Source: Patiria miniata (taxonomy: Eukaryota; Echinodermata; Asteroidea; Valvatida; Asterinidae). Taken from it: a DNA stretch of 64,000 nt. The stretch is taken from assembly GCF_015706575.1 (NCBI RefSeq), contig NW_024037073.1, positions 25,898,622-25,962,621 of the forward strand. Reading direction: 5' to 3'. Below are positions 33,789 through 43,475 of this stretch, piece by piece. Both the position numbers and the translations under genes were made by a program. How positions within the stretch are numbered: position 1 is the stretch's first letter; each line of letters opens with the position of its first letter. The notes beneath the pieces are model-generated. The model did no database searches and was not told where the DNA came from. It saw only the letters and a program-made list of their open reading frames with translations.

Positions 33789-34041
33789 AATTTGCATCAA
33801 TATTAGGTTTTGTCCTTCATCGACGAACAAACACTGTATACTCAGTGTGTTCAACCTGAGTGAAAGTCAGCAAAAGCACTCGGGTGGGAATCGAACCCAC
33901 AACCTTCTGCTTTGTTGAGCAGACGTCTTACCACTCGACCACCAAGCACGTGAGGTTGTTTAACTTTCACTCGGGTGTAACACACCGAGTAGACAGTGGT
34001 TATATGTCGGCGAAGGGCAAAACCTAATTATTGCAAATTGT
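33789..34041 (-). mobile_element. Foldback element carrying a tRNA-like gene (copy 1)
   Basis: Two inverted arms of about 80 bp each (left words AATTTGCATCAATATTAGG, TTTTGTCCTTC, CACTGTATACTCAGTGTGTT, CCTGAGTGAAAGT; the right arm carries their inverted forms) enclose a tRNA-like gene on the minus strand. The arms have diverged from each other, but the four elements in the window are nearly identical. I found no transposase and no clean target duplication, because the flanks themselves continue the inverted similarity. Confidence 0.8.
33877..33948 (-). repeat. tRNA-like gene inside foldback (copy 1)
   Basis: 72 nt. Acceptor TGCTTGG/CCGAGTG pairs 7 of 7 if G-T pairs are counted. D stem GTC/GAC is formed. 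T stem GTGGG/CCCAC pairs 5 of 5. The A box TGGTCGAGTGG and B box GGTTCGATTCC are 44 nt apart. The anticodon stem TCTGC/GCAGA encloses an 8-nt loop (TCAACAAA), one more than a normal tRNA. A TTTT run begins one base after the acceptor stem. All marks of a polymerase III gene are present, but the loop argues against a normal decoding tRNA; a SINE-like or regulatory role is possible. Confidence 0.7.
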
Positions 34042-34169
34042 AAAGACTTAAATTGTGAAAGCAAAATGTATGCCAAATATAAATCACACAACAAAATATG
34101 ATTTAGCTAAATAACACCTTTTCAAAGGTACATGTATTAGCACCCATCTCTGGTGCAGGCCTGCATATT

Positions 34170-36150
34170 TTATTTTAACTTTTAGTCACTGTAGCGCCCA
34201 AAACTGCCCTGCCTGTTACTCACTGTAGCACCAAAACTGCCCTAGCACTCTTAGGGTACATTCGAGTACAATGTACATGTAGCTCACCCGGATCGATGTC
34301 TCAGGTTAACCCCTTGCTGTTCAATTCGCTCCAACGTCTCGAGTCAGCCACCACAGAAACTGCTCAAGGACCAAACTCAGTGGTGGAAACAGGTCCCATG
34401 CATACAAGTGTTGTTCATTTCAAGAAACGAACAAATTTGGCGGCTAGACGCAAAAATGTCGAGCGGACCCAAAAATCAACTTATTTCAAGCAAAAGGGTA
34501 ATTATTTATGTAGTTAATTTCAACTTTAGAGGCTGTAATTCCAGCCCAACATTTTACTTTTGCAACTCTCTAAAAAGCAGTAAATCTCAAACTTAACACC
34601 CAGTCTGAAATGGGCATTTTGTACGGACATCACGTGAGGATCGTGATGGCCCACGGTTGAATGTTTGATTAGTCCGGCTGTCATACAGTAGTTAACGTCT
34701 CCCTTTACAGAGTCGATCCCAGTGAGCTACTTAAAAGGCACCCTATGATTATTTTTTTCAGTGAATAAATACACTGTAATAAAATACAGACCAAGATGCT
34801 AATGGGTTAATTATATTGAATGACAGATATAAAAATCATCAGTTAAAAAAAAATTGCTCAGCCATTCGGAAGAACATAAATTGCAATTGGTCTCAAATTA
34901 AAGCTGATGGTCAAGTGCTATACACACTACCAAAGCTTATATCATCATAGCTCCTTGATTGTTTATTTAAGCACAGTTTTTGTAACTGATGCATTTTTTT
35001 ATGCACACCCTGTGTAACAGCTATAAAGTGCTTTTGGGCAGCCAGGGAGAGTAGGATTCTCAAAGGGAAGAAAATGGCGTATATCGCATTTTGGAAATAC
35101 ACTCTTCATATGTTCATACACACACAACAAACATTTCATATTACAGCTTTAGCTAGAAAAATATTCTCACTAATAGGAAATTAGATCTTTATCATTCAAT
35201 CCTAACTATGAGGTGTTTTACGTGAAAAATAGGGAGGGGGACTTCCACAAATGACTTCTTTTATCAAGTGATACTAACTTTTCTTTCATTTTGTTTTTAA
35301 GTTGTGCACCATGTTACACAATTGTTTAAAACCCGATTAAAAACTCTTTTTTTTTACATTCTTGCAATGGTTGACATGTACATAGAACTCTCTGAGAAGT
35401 TGCAGTTGTATAAAAGAGAAGAGATATAAGCCACAGAAAAATCACTATCTGATAATGCTTGTCCAGTAACTTTACAGAAAACATTGTTGCTGACCAAGAT
35501 TTGGTCAGTGACGGATGACATAGTTTGGTTTAATTAGCATTTTAAAGAGATTTTACACTTCAGATCAAACGTTTGTTTGAAAGTGATATTTATGGGAGTA
35601 TGCACTCTGTATGCCTAACAGCAACAGTGACACTTTCCCTTGAATATGGCCACTTGGTCATTTTGTCAGGCAACACAACCTACATAATGACACACTAGCA
35701 GGGCAAATTCATCAAGGCAACAGAAAGGGACACAGGGGAAAAAAGTGGCCTGAGTGAATCAAAGTGAAAATTGATTCAAACAGGAAAGAGGTACAAGCAT
35801 ATAAGGGCAGCCAGCTTCCAGACTGGACAAAGTGCTGGGTGGAAAGGTACATAGTTTACGATGGAAAAAATATCATGTTTTTACTGTTTACATGCCAACT
35901 TAGTTGGCAGGAAAATGAACGAACATAGATATTGACTAGATGCGTATTGTGATTTGCAATGTTTCAAAGTCACGACAAGTAATCCACAGGACCAAGACAA
36001 TTAATCCACAGGACAAAAACAACTTTACATTTACATGAGGGCATTCAAAAGTAGAGGCCAACAAGCACTGTGTTATTCAGATAAGTTGTCACCATGGGAA
36101 TTACACATTTTTCTTGAGAGATTTTTCTTTTAAGAATGATTAAAAAGTAT
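34170..36150. other. Stretch without recognised genes (copy A)
   Basis: Non-coding by eye. It contains a single CCAAAACTGCC-type unit (about 34187-34245) related to the alternating repeat at 28.9 kb. The remainder matches copy B with small indels. Confidence 0.4.
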
Positions 36151-36154
36151 GGCA

Positions 36155-36330
36155 CAGTCTTACCTAGCAACTGCAATTGGGACAAGTTCGTGTTTCCATG
36201 ACTCCTGGTCTCCATTCTGTGCATCATCAGTGACAGGAGATGCTAATGAGACGAGAGAAGCTGGGGCTATCCTTGAGGGCTGGATGACTCCTGACTCCTT
36301 GGCTATGGAGATGCTCCTCACAGAGTACAG
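36155..36330 (-). other. Possible exon on the minus strand
   Basis: The minus strand reads SISIAKESGVIQPSRIAPAS, LVSLASPVTDDAQNGDQESW, KHELVPIAVAR and stops being open at a good donor (GTAAGA). Against it, copy B (about 61005-61180) has a net 2-base loss within the last codons, and no convincing acceptor is seen. Function unknown. Confidence 0.25.
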
Positions 36331-36648
36331 TCAATCATAACTGCTCCTCCAGTGAAGGTAAACGAAGAAGGTCTATTGTCCCTGGGCCCAGCACAGGAGT
36401 AAGATGCCATGGGTATAGAAGACCCGTAGGCTTGCTAAAGTGGGGACACATTGCTATGGGTGCCGAGTCCTTGGGTATAGGTGACCCATCGGACTGTCCA
36501 GTGAGGCTAAAACATGTCACCACCAGGATGTCGATATCTTAGAGGTGGCTCAGCTATAGGAACCAGTGTCAGCTTGCTGTAAATAGATCCTTGCTGGTGC
36601 CAGGTTGGGCAGTTTATCACTATCCCATATTTGCCAAGGGATCTTTAT

Positions 36649-36858
36649 TCACCGAGTCCCGTAGGTGATGTCTTGCACTTCACCACATTCGCAGCAGATT
36701 CTCCAAGTCTGCACTTCAGGTCCTGCTTGTCCTTGTGGGATTGTAAAAGGCTGTGAATACTGATTAGTGTGCCCTTGTAAAATAATATAGCAAACCACCA
36801 AACAACTGGCCAGTGGTAAGGTGGTCTTCCAACTGACATTCAATTTGGCGTTTGGCAC
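36649..36858 (-). other. Unrecognised 69-codon frame kept in both copies
   Basis: The minus-strand frame has a hydrophobic run (LPLASCLVVCYIILQG) followed by a Cys-containing segment (WRICCECGEVQDITYG). In copy B (61498-61707) it is open with two substitutions. It could be an exon of a membrane protein or chance; no family recognised. Confidence 0.25.
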
Positions 36859-37704
36859 TATGCTGAAGTTTCATTGGAGTCAACATTGATTTGAATTTGT
36901 TGACTCTCAAGCAATTTGATCGTCAGAGAAAGCAAATCCCAACTTAAGTGTCCTACATGTATATATTAAGACCTGTTCTGTATACCAATACTCTAATATA
37001 GTAAAATGTCATTTTTAATATATTTTCAAAGAGTATGGTGGCATATTGATCTCATCTAATCAATGCTCGCAGTAACGTTAATCCTTCATCATTACCTTCA
37101 GTATTATTCCCATGCAATATTCACATGCAACTAAACTTTCAAAGTTAAGCTGATGAGTATAAAGTATTGACTCGGACATATTCAAGTTGACTATGAAAGG
37201 ACAATAAATATTACCATATTATGCTATGAATTATCATAACATACATGTATATGCATACGAGTAATAACTTGAGTACTATATTATTCAAACATTTCCAGAG
37301 TTTTCTAATTTAAAAGAATAATTTCACATTTTACTGGTATTTTCAATGGTTTTTGATAGTCGGTAATTGAAGAATGTAAAATATTTATGGTTAGAAAGTT
37401 GGCACATGATCCATATGTGAGAAGAATTAGATTACCATTTTTATTTGTCAAGGTAGGTCTATATCGTGTTTAAATGAAATAATCAGAGAACAGTTTCCAA
37501 ATTACATTTTGATGAAACCCTGAGGCACACAGAGTATGGTGGCATTAATGTTAAATCTATTTTTGCAGTAACATTACCCCCCCCCCCCTTCATTGCCAAA
37601 GGAATTATTCCAACGAAATTTTTACATCCATTTTTTTTATTTGCAAAGTTAAGCTGGTGAGTATACAGTATACATGTAGATTCCGACATATTAGAGTTGA
37701 CAAC

Positions 37705-37840
37705 TATAAAGCATGTGAAGTGCTGCTATGAAGCGCGTCACCTTTTCAGTTTGGTAGCGCACGATCATTGAGGGCGTACTTGTGGGAAAAAGAGGCGTTG
37801 CGCATTAGTCTGTTGCTAGCCAGGGAACAGAGTACTGCAT
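37705..37840. repeat. Dispersed repeat, also at 41478-41605
   Basis: The words TGCTATGAAGC, CGTCAC, ACTTG and AGTCTGTTGCTAGCCAGGG occur in the same order at 41478-41605 (diverged) and at about 62553-62685 in copy B (near identical). Family unknown. Confidence 0.6.
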
Positions 37841-38104
37841 AGACTCAAATCGGGGTAATAGCACACCAGGCCCGTCATTTTTAATCCTTGTTCTGTTCTT
37901 TCAGTATATTTTACTTTTTTAAGAATGTGGGGATTTTGTGATGTGAACATGTTTTTTTTTTCTTGTTTTGTTTTGTATTATAGTGCAATATTGTGGCACA
38001 TGTATCTTCTGTGCATAATTCTTATAATTTACTATTTCACTGTATTGATGTCCTTTATATTATTATATTGTTATTGTAACATGTGTGTGTCACTATTTAT
38101 AGCT

Positions 38105-38530
38105 ATAGCTTCCTATGGTTGTGAGTCCAAGGGCAGACTAGCGTAGAGTGGATGCCTTTGAGATCTGGGCATACAGACGCGTTCTCCGAGTGTCGTGGAT
38201 GGAGAGGAGACCAACCGCTGGGTATTGGATACCACAGGGAGTGAGTTGATGCTGAGACAACAGATGGCTGTGCGGAAGATGCATTTCTTTGGCCACGTCA
38301 TGCGCCGCGAAGGAATCGACAAAGAAATAATCCAGGGATTGGTCTATGGGAAGAGACGTCATCCAACAACATCATGGAACCAACGACATAAAGCAGTGGA
38401 CTAGACAGGGACTTGCAGCAGCATCAAGATCAGCAGTGGATCAAGATTGTTGGCGTAGACTAGTAATGGCCACTGAGCGCAAATTGCGCCATCGGACTGA
38501 AGAGAGAGGGAGGTACTTGACCGTGATTCA
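38105..38530 (+). mobile_element. LINE 3' end (ORF2 C-terminal tail), copy A
   Basis: It starts at ASYGCES, the standard block of non-LTR ORF2 tails. It continues FEIWAYRRVLRVSWMER, QMAVRKMHFFGHVMRREG, a basic GKRR block and finally QGLAAASRSAVDQDCWRRLV. The frame is broken at least three times. One break (a lost G near 38209) is not in copy B, where VDAFEIWAYRRVLRVSWMER runs on unbroken. RTE/CR1-like tail; the catalytic region is absent. Confidence 0.75.
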
Positions 38531-38569
38531 TTCATGTGGTATCCCCCAGTCAACATGTGGTATCCCCCC

Positions 38570-38880
38570 TTCGGCCACTACGTTCACTGTTTAACACCAG
38601 AAGAATCGTGATTTCATATGGGACGAGTAGTGTGACAGCTCTTTCAACACCCTCAAGACAGGATTGCAGGAGGCCACTATCCTGGGTTACTCTCAACTGG
38701 AGGGCCAATACATACTCAATCTGATGCAGCAGGGATGGGATCAGTCAGTTCTCTCGCAATTTAGGAAGGGAAAGAAAGAGTTATCACCTATGCAAGTCTG
38801 GCATTGTCCGAACCAGGTGCCTACCTATGTTGCCCAATACCTACATGTTCCACAACCCTAACCCTGGAAGCATCTGCATC
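38570..38880. repeat. ~310-bp dispersed unit (copy 1)
   Basis: CGGCCACTACGTTCACTGTT through ACCCTGGAAGCATCTGCAT. A second copy lies at 40060-40370 and a third in copy B at 63411-63719. In copies 1 and 3 it follows the LINE tail directly. At 40060 it follows a different retroelement piece. It may be the 3' end of a retroelement whose identity I cannot fix. Confidence 0.7.
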
Positions 38881-38881
38881 T

Positions 38882-39372
38882 GAGGCCTTTACTTTTAAAA
38901 GATATGCCAGGCCTGTACAGAGGATTTTCAAATGAGTGTCATGTATTGTTTCTATCGGGGAGTGTTCATATCAAGTAGCAAAGACTATTCATAATTAGAA
39001 TTTGCATCAATATTAGGTTTTGTCCTTCATCGACGTACAAACACTGTATACTCAGTGTGTTCAACCTGAGTGAAAGTCAGCAAAAGCACTCGGGTGGGAA
39101 TCGAACCCACAACCTTCTGCTTTGTTGAGCAGACGTCTTACCACTCGACCACCAAGCACGTGAGGTTGTTTAACTTTTACTCGGGTGTAACACACCGAGT
39201 AGACAGTGGTTTATGTCGGTGAAGGGCAAAACCTAATTATTGCAAATTGTAAAGACTTAAATTGTGCGCAAAGTGTCTGCAAGATATAAATCACACAACA
39301 AAAATATGATTTAGCTAAATAACACTTTTCAACGGTACATGTATTAGTACCCGTCTCTGGTGCAGGCCTGCA
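38882..39372. repeat. ~495-bp dispersed unit, second of two in copy A
   Basis: Near-copy of 33671-34165, again holding the tRNA foldback (38999-39249). Differences are scattered single bases and short indels. Confidence 0.85.
39087..39158 (-). repeat. tRNA-like gene inside foldback (copy 2)
   Basis: Identical over the 72 nt to the one at 33877-33948, including both promoter boxes, the 8-nt anticodon loop and the TTTT run. The identity inside the tRNA-like part, while the flanking unit has drifted, suggests either recent spread or constraint. Confidence 0.7.
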
Positions 39373-39408
39373 ATGGTGATTCATTCATGTGGTATCCCCC
39401 ATTCAACT

Positions 39409-39770
39409 ACTATAGTGGCATGGTGGAAACGTTGGAAACATTTCCATGCACTTTTCAGCTCATAAAAGGACTGGTCACAACAAACCGCCCACTTTGAGTG
39501 CTACATTTGGACTTCCGACCCGGTGCATCATTCACAAACAGGTGAACAGCTAGCCAGCTGATACTACAGCTGCGTAATAACACTAACTTTCAGTTTTTAC
39601 CAACAAGTGGTCCTTACCCTTCCAATCACCATGGCCAGTTCACATCGAGTAACAAAACAATGGTGTTTGGACAAGAATGAAACTGTCAACTCCTTCGACA
39701 TCTGGAAACACAACCTACAATACATATCATTTCAAATATTTCAAGCTTCCTTGTAAAGTTCACATGGAAC
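39409..39770 (+). mobile_element. Gypsy-like LTR retroelement fossil (gag start)
   Basis: A leader-like stretch is followed by ATGGCC at about 39630 and the words VTKQWCLDKNETVNSFDIW, a pattern seen at the start of Gypsy-type gag proteins of marine invertebrates. Only this short piece is recognised. It is a broken fossil, cut off by the next element. Its long terminal repeats were not identified. Confidence 0.4.
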
Positions 39771-39799
39771 TCCACCGAGTAAATAAACCCAATCCCGAG

Positions 39800-40065
39800 C
39801 TTATTTGGCCAAAAACAAAACAATGAACACGTTATATTCAACCTATCATATAAGCTATCCATCTCCACATCAGAGAAACAGCCCTGAGTAAAGATTTAAA
39901 CTTTGTTCCCACTCCGGCCAAACCACTACCAAAGACGAATGAGAATTGCATACCTCATGCAAAACAAACCCTTCAAACATACAAAGACCATTCAAACCTT
40001 TGTGAGGAACTTTTCGAAGTCTTCTTCCTACTGGAAGAACGAGATACACTCACTACAAGCACGGC
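39800..40065 (+). mobile_element. Retroelement fragment, possibly Penelope-like
   Basis: The words NLSYKLSISTSEKQP and SKDLNFVPTPAKPLPKTN resemble the 'NLS ... LSKGLNFVPTP' block found ahead of the reverse transcriptase in Penelope-like and related elements. The frame is broken by stops and no catalytic motif follows. It runs straight into the 310-bp dispersed unit. Family assignment is weak. Confidence 0.35.
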
Positions 40066-40370
40066 CACTACGTTCACTGTTTAACCAAGAAGAATCGTGA
40101 TTTCATATGGGACGAGTAGTGTGACAGCTCTTTCAACACCCTCAAGACAGGATTGCAGGAGGCCCCTATCCTGGGTTACTCTCAACTGGAGGGCCAATAC
40201 ATACTCGATCTGATGCCAGCAGGGATGGGATCAGTCAGTTCTCTCGCAAATTTAGGAAGGGAAAGAAAGAGTTATCACCTATGCAAGTCTGGCATTGTCC
40301 GAACCAGGTGCCTACCTATGTTGCCCAATACCTACATGTTCCACACCCTAACCCTGGAAGCATCTGCATG
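40060..40370. repeat. ~310-bp dispersed unit (copy 2)
   Basis: Same unit as 38570-38880. This copy ends in the telomere-like minisatellite that begins at its terminal GGAAGCATCTGCAT. Confidence 0.75.
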
Positions 40371-40600
40371 TAACCCTAAGCATCTAACCCTAAGCATCTA
40401 ATCCTAAGCATCTAACCCTAGAGCATCTAACCCTAAGCATCTAACCCTAAGCCATCTAAACCCTAACCTAAACCTAACCATCTAACCCTAAGCATCTAAC
40501 CCTAAGCATCTAACCCTAACCTAAAACCCTAACCATCTAACCCTAACCATCTAAAACCTAACCCTTACCCTAAACCTAACCCTGAGTATTTTGGGGGACA
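40364..40600. repeat. Telomere-like minisatellite (14-bp unit)
   Basis: About 15 units of a 14-mer TAACCCTAAGCATC and variants, grading into plain CCCTAA-type repeats (CTAAACCCTAACCTAAACC). The CCCTAA half equals the animal telomere repeat (TTAGGG). The GCATC half equals the end of the adjacent dispersed unit (CCCTAACCCTGGAAGCATC). Confidence 0.85.
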
Positions 40601-42975
40601 TATATAGGTATTGGGGAACAGGTATGGGGAACATCGGGTAGACCCAGTCCAAACCCAAACCTAATTACTGTGTAACAAGGCGTAAATTGCTAGCTGCTGC
40701 GTCCAGCTTCCTCAAGCATCGAACGCAACACCTCTAGGGCCGAGTCACCAGTAGAAGAAGCCATGCAGGCGGGATCTCTACATGCAGAGCCAATCAAAAC
40801 ATGAAGAGCCCAACAACAAGTGAGGCCCACTAAGAACGACACCATAACGTGGGTTCTGAAGGAGAAAAATGCAGCAGTCGACCATACCAGAGTGCCGTAT
40901 CAATAAATGGTCCCAGCATCAAAAAATTACTGGTCCACTGGGACCATTGGAGTGAGCTTGTGCCAGACATCGATCTTGAGGAGACATTGAGCTGGACTGC
41001 TACCAAGATGACAAAAACCTTCATCGTCACCAAGTTTCAGCCAGCATAGCAACCAAGATCAGAAAAGGATGTGGATGTTTGACATCATCTTCAATGCCAA
41101 GCTTAAAGAAATGAACCATTAGGTCCCAAATTATTCTTTCTGAGTACTGCTCCCATTAGAGACTGTCCCATAATTTAAAAGTGTTATTAAAGTGCTCTTA
41201 AAATATTCTAAAATCATTCTTAACTTGTTTGGAAAAGGTTCTTAAATGGTTCTTAAATTGTTATGAAAATGTTCTTTAAAGTACTCTCTTAATTAAAACA
41301 AATTAAACTGTAAGACATCTCCAGTACCACAGTTAACAAGAGGTAACTTTTCATGTTGGCAAAATTGTTATTTTTTATTAATGTAATTTGTGAGTTATTG
41401 TGTATAAGCTTTCAGGTCGGGACACCCTGGCTTAATTAAAGAGGGCCCATAGTAATGCAAATCATACATCGCTACGAGTGTTGCTATGAAGCACGTCACG
41501 TGAACAGTTGCATAGTGCGCTTTCGTTGAGGGCATACTTGCATGAAGAGGCGCAGCACATCAGTCTGTTGCTAGCCAGGGCACGGAGCACACGAACAGTT
41601 TACCCGATGGTAAGTCTACACTACACTATGCTACTGTCAGAATTCCCCTTAGATTTGAAGTGTTTTATATATATTTCCAAATGTGCTTGTAGACTTCTTC
41701 ATGTTTATTCATTAACTTCTGACTCTTATTTACACAGGGCCATGGATTTCTTTGCCAACATGTAAATAACCTACTATTTTGTTTAGCAATACAGGACTGA
41801 CAGGAGCAGTAGAATTCTCTTCCTTTGTGTTACCCATACCAATAGCATGTAATGCCTTTTGTGTTTAATTGAATAAGCTTATCCAATTCTTCCTCAATCT
41901 TTGTGTTTGAATTCCTTGAGGTTGTAATGAATGAAGCGGAATGTTAGGTATCACGGTTGGTTTGCAGTGATTGCTGGTATAAGAGAGATTTTTGGGTGTG
42001 CCACTGCAGAGCACATTTGATTTTTGATAGACATGGATGTCATGCTTTGGATCCTCTGAGCCGCGCGCTTTCTTGCAAGCCGGTATAGCTGCCGCATTTG
42101 CTGCAACTTGCAGAAGCAGATATTACAGACTGCTTATAAAGGCAAACAGTGGTGTGGAGCTGAGACCAAGAGCGGCTGGATCAGCGAATCCAAGATCGTG
42201 AATGACAAGGAAACCATGGCCCTTGGCCCTTGTAGCCTGTAGCCTGAGGTGCAAATTTGAGGTAGATGGTTGATGAGCCGGGATGCTCAAGACGTGGATT
42301 AATGCAGTAGCAACCGTCGAGTTGACAGAGGACACCGGAAGGGCTGTCATCTCTAGTGTAACACCACTGAGAGGCTGAAATCAGCAGCAGAACACCAAGG
42401 TTTAAAATACGGTGAACTGTATTTCTTATTATTTGCAATAACATTTAATTGTTATTGAAATCTATTTAGATAGATTTCTTGATCATCTTGATTTACAAGA
42501 CATGTTTTTTTGTGATTTATAAATTGAAGAGGTATTTTGTTTTTGGGAAATTTGACTGGAAATTGAATTTGGAAGTAGTAGTTAACTGGTCATTGTTGTT
42601 TTTTAATAGATCCTTTGGAAAACATCCAAAGTTAGTATACCGGTACATTGCTTTTTTTATGACTTAGTGGACAAACGTAGAAGTGGTTTTGAAAGTATCC
42701 ACACCTAGCGTTCTTGTTTGAGTTTAATTTGTTCAGAAAGTAAAAACAGATATTCCTTTAATTACTATTTTTTTGGTTCAGTTTGTGTTTCAAGTTAAGA
42801 GTTTAAAACTGAGAAGAAAGAATACTTATAGTTTTTTTTTGTGAGATATTTTTTGTTGTTTTGTTTTTCCGCATTAATCATCCATTTATATGACTTAAGA
42901 GAAATGTTATAATCCTTTTTATGACTTACGGAGAAATATTGTAATACTGCAAGAAGAAGTGGACTTATAAATTAA
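40601..42975. other. Stretch without recognised genes before the gap
   Basis: Apart from the diverged dispersed repeat at 41478-41605, I see no element or gene. The stretch is T-rich towards the gap. Short frames (for example 41508-41765 and the minus strand at 42123-42444) have no recognisable domains. Confidence 0.4.
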
Positions 42976-43475
42976 NNNNNNNNNNNNNNNNNNNNNNNNN
43001 NNNNNNNNNNNNNNNNNNNNNNNNNNNNNNNNNNNNNNNNNNNNNNNNNNNNNNNNNNNNNNNNNNNNNNNNNNNNNNNNNNNNNNNNNNNNNNNNNNNN
43101 NNNNNNNNNNNNNNNNNNNNNNNNNNNNNNNNNNNNNNNNNNNNNNNNNNNNNNNNNNNNNNNNNNNNNNNNNNNNNNNNNNNNNNNNNNNNNNNNNNNN
43201 NNNNNNNNNNNNNNNNNNNNNNNNNNNNNNNNNNNNNNNNNNNNNNNNNNNNNNNNNNNNNNNNNNNNNNNNNNNNNNNNNNNNNNNNNNNNNNNNNNNN
43301 NNNNNNNNNNNNNNNNNNNNNNNNNNNNNNNNNNNNNNNNNNNNNNNNNNNNNNNNNNNNNNNNNNNNNNNNNNNNNNNNNNNNNNNNNNNNNNNNNNNN
43401 NNNNNNNNNNNNNNNNNNNNNNNNNNNNNNNNNNNNNNNNNNNNNNNNNNNNNNNNNNNNNNNNNNNNNNNNNNN
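42976..43475. other. Assembly gap, exactly 500 N
   Basis: A round-number gap, so its real length is unknown. It abuts the plus-oriented satellite on the right, a sequence hard to assemble. Confidence 0.99.

Larger units (their letters stand above)
33671..34165. repeat. ~495-bp dispersed unit, first of two in copy A
   Basis: GAGGCCTTTACTTTTAAAAG to GGTGCAGGCCTGCA is repeated at 38882-39372 with small differences. It also appears in copy B at about 58480-58972 and 63721-64000. Each carries the tRNA foldback element in its middle, so foldback and host unit spread together. Confidence 0.85.
22190..39165. repeat. Copy A of a ~17 kb duplicated segment
   Basis: From TCAGAAAAAAGGGCACTTTG onward this segment matches 46996-64000 in the same orientation at an offset of about 24.8 kb, drifting by tens of bases because of many small indels. 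Substitutions are scattered at, by eye, a few per hundred bases. Every landmark recurs in order: the DIRS-like fossil, LINE pieces, perfect palindrome, tandem 367-bp unit, tRNA foldback and LINE tail. Copy B is cut by the window end, so the true right border is not visible. Confidence 0.95.
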
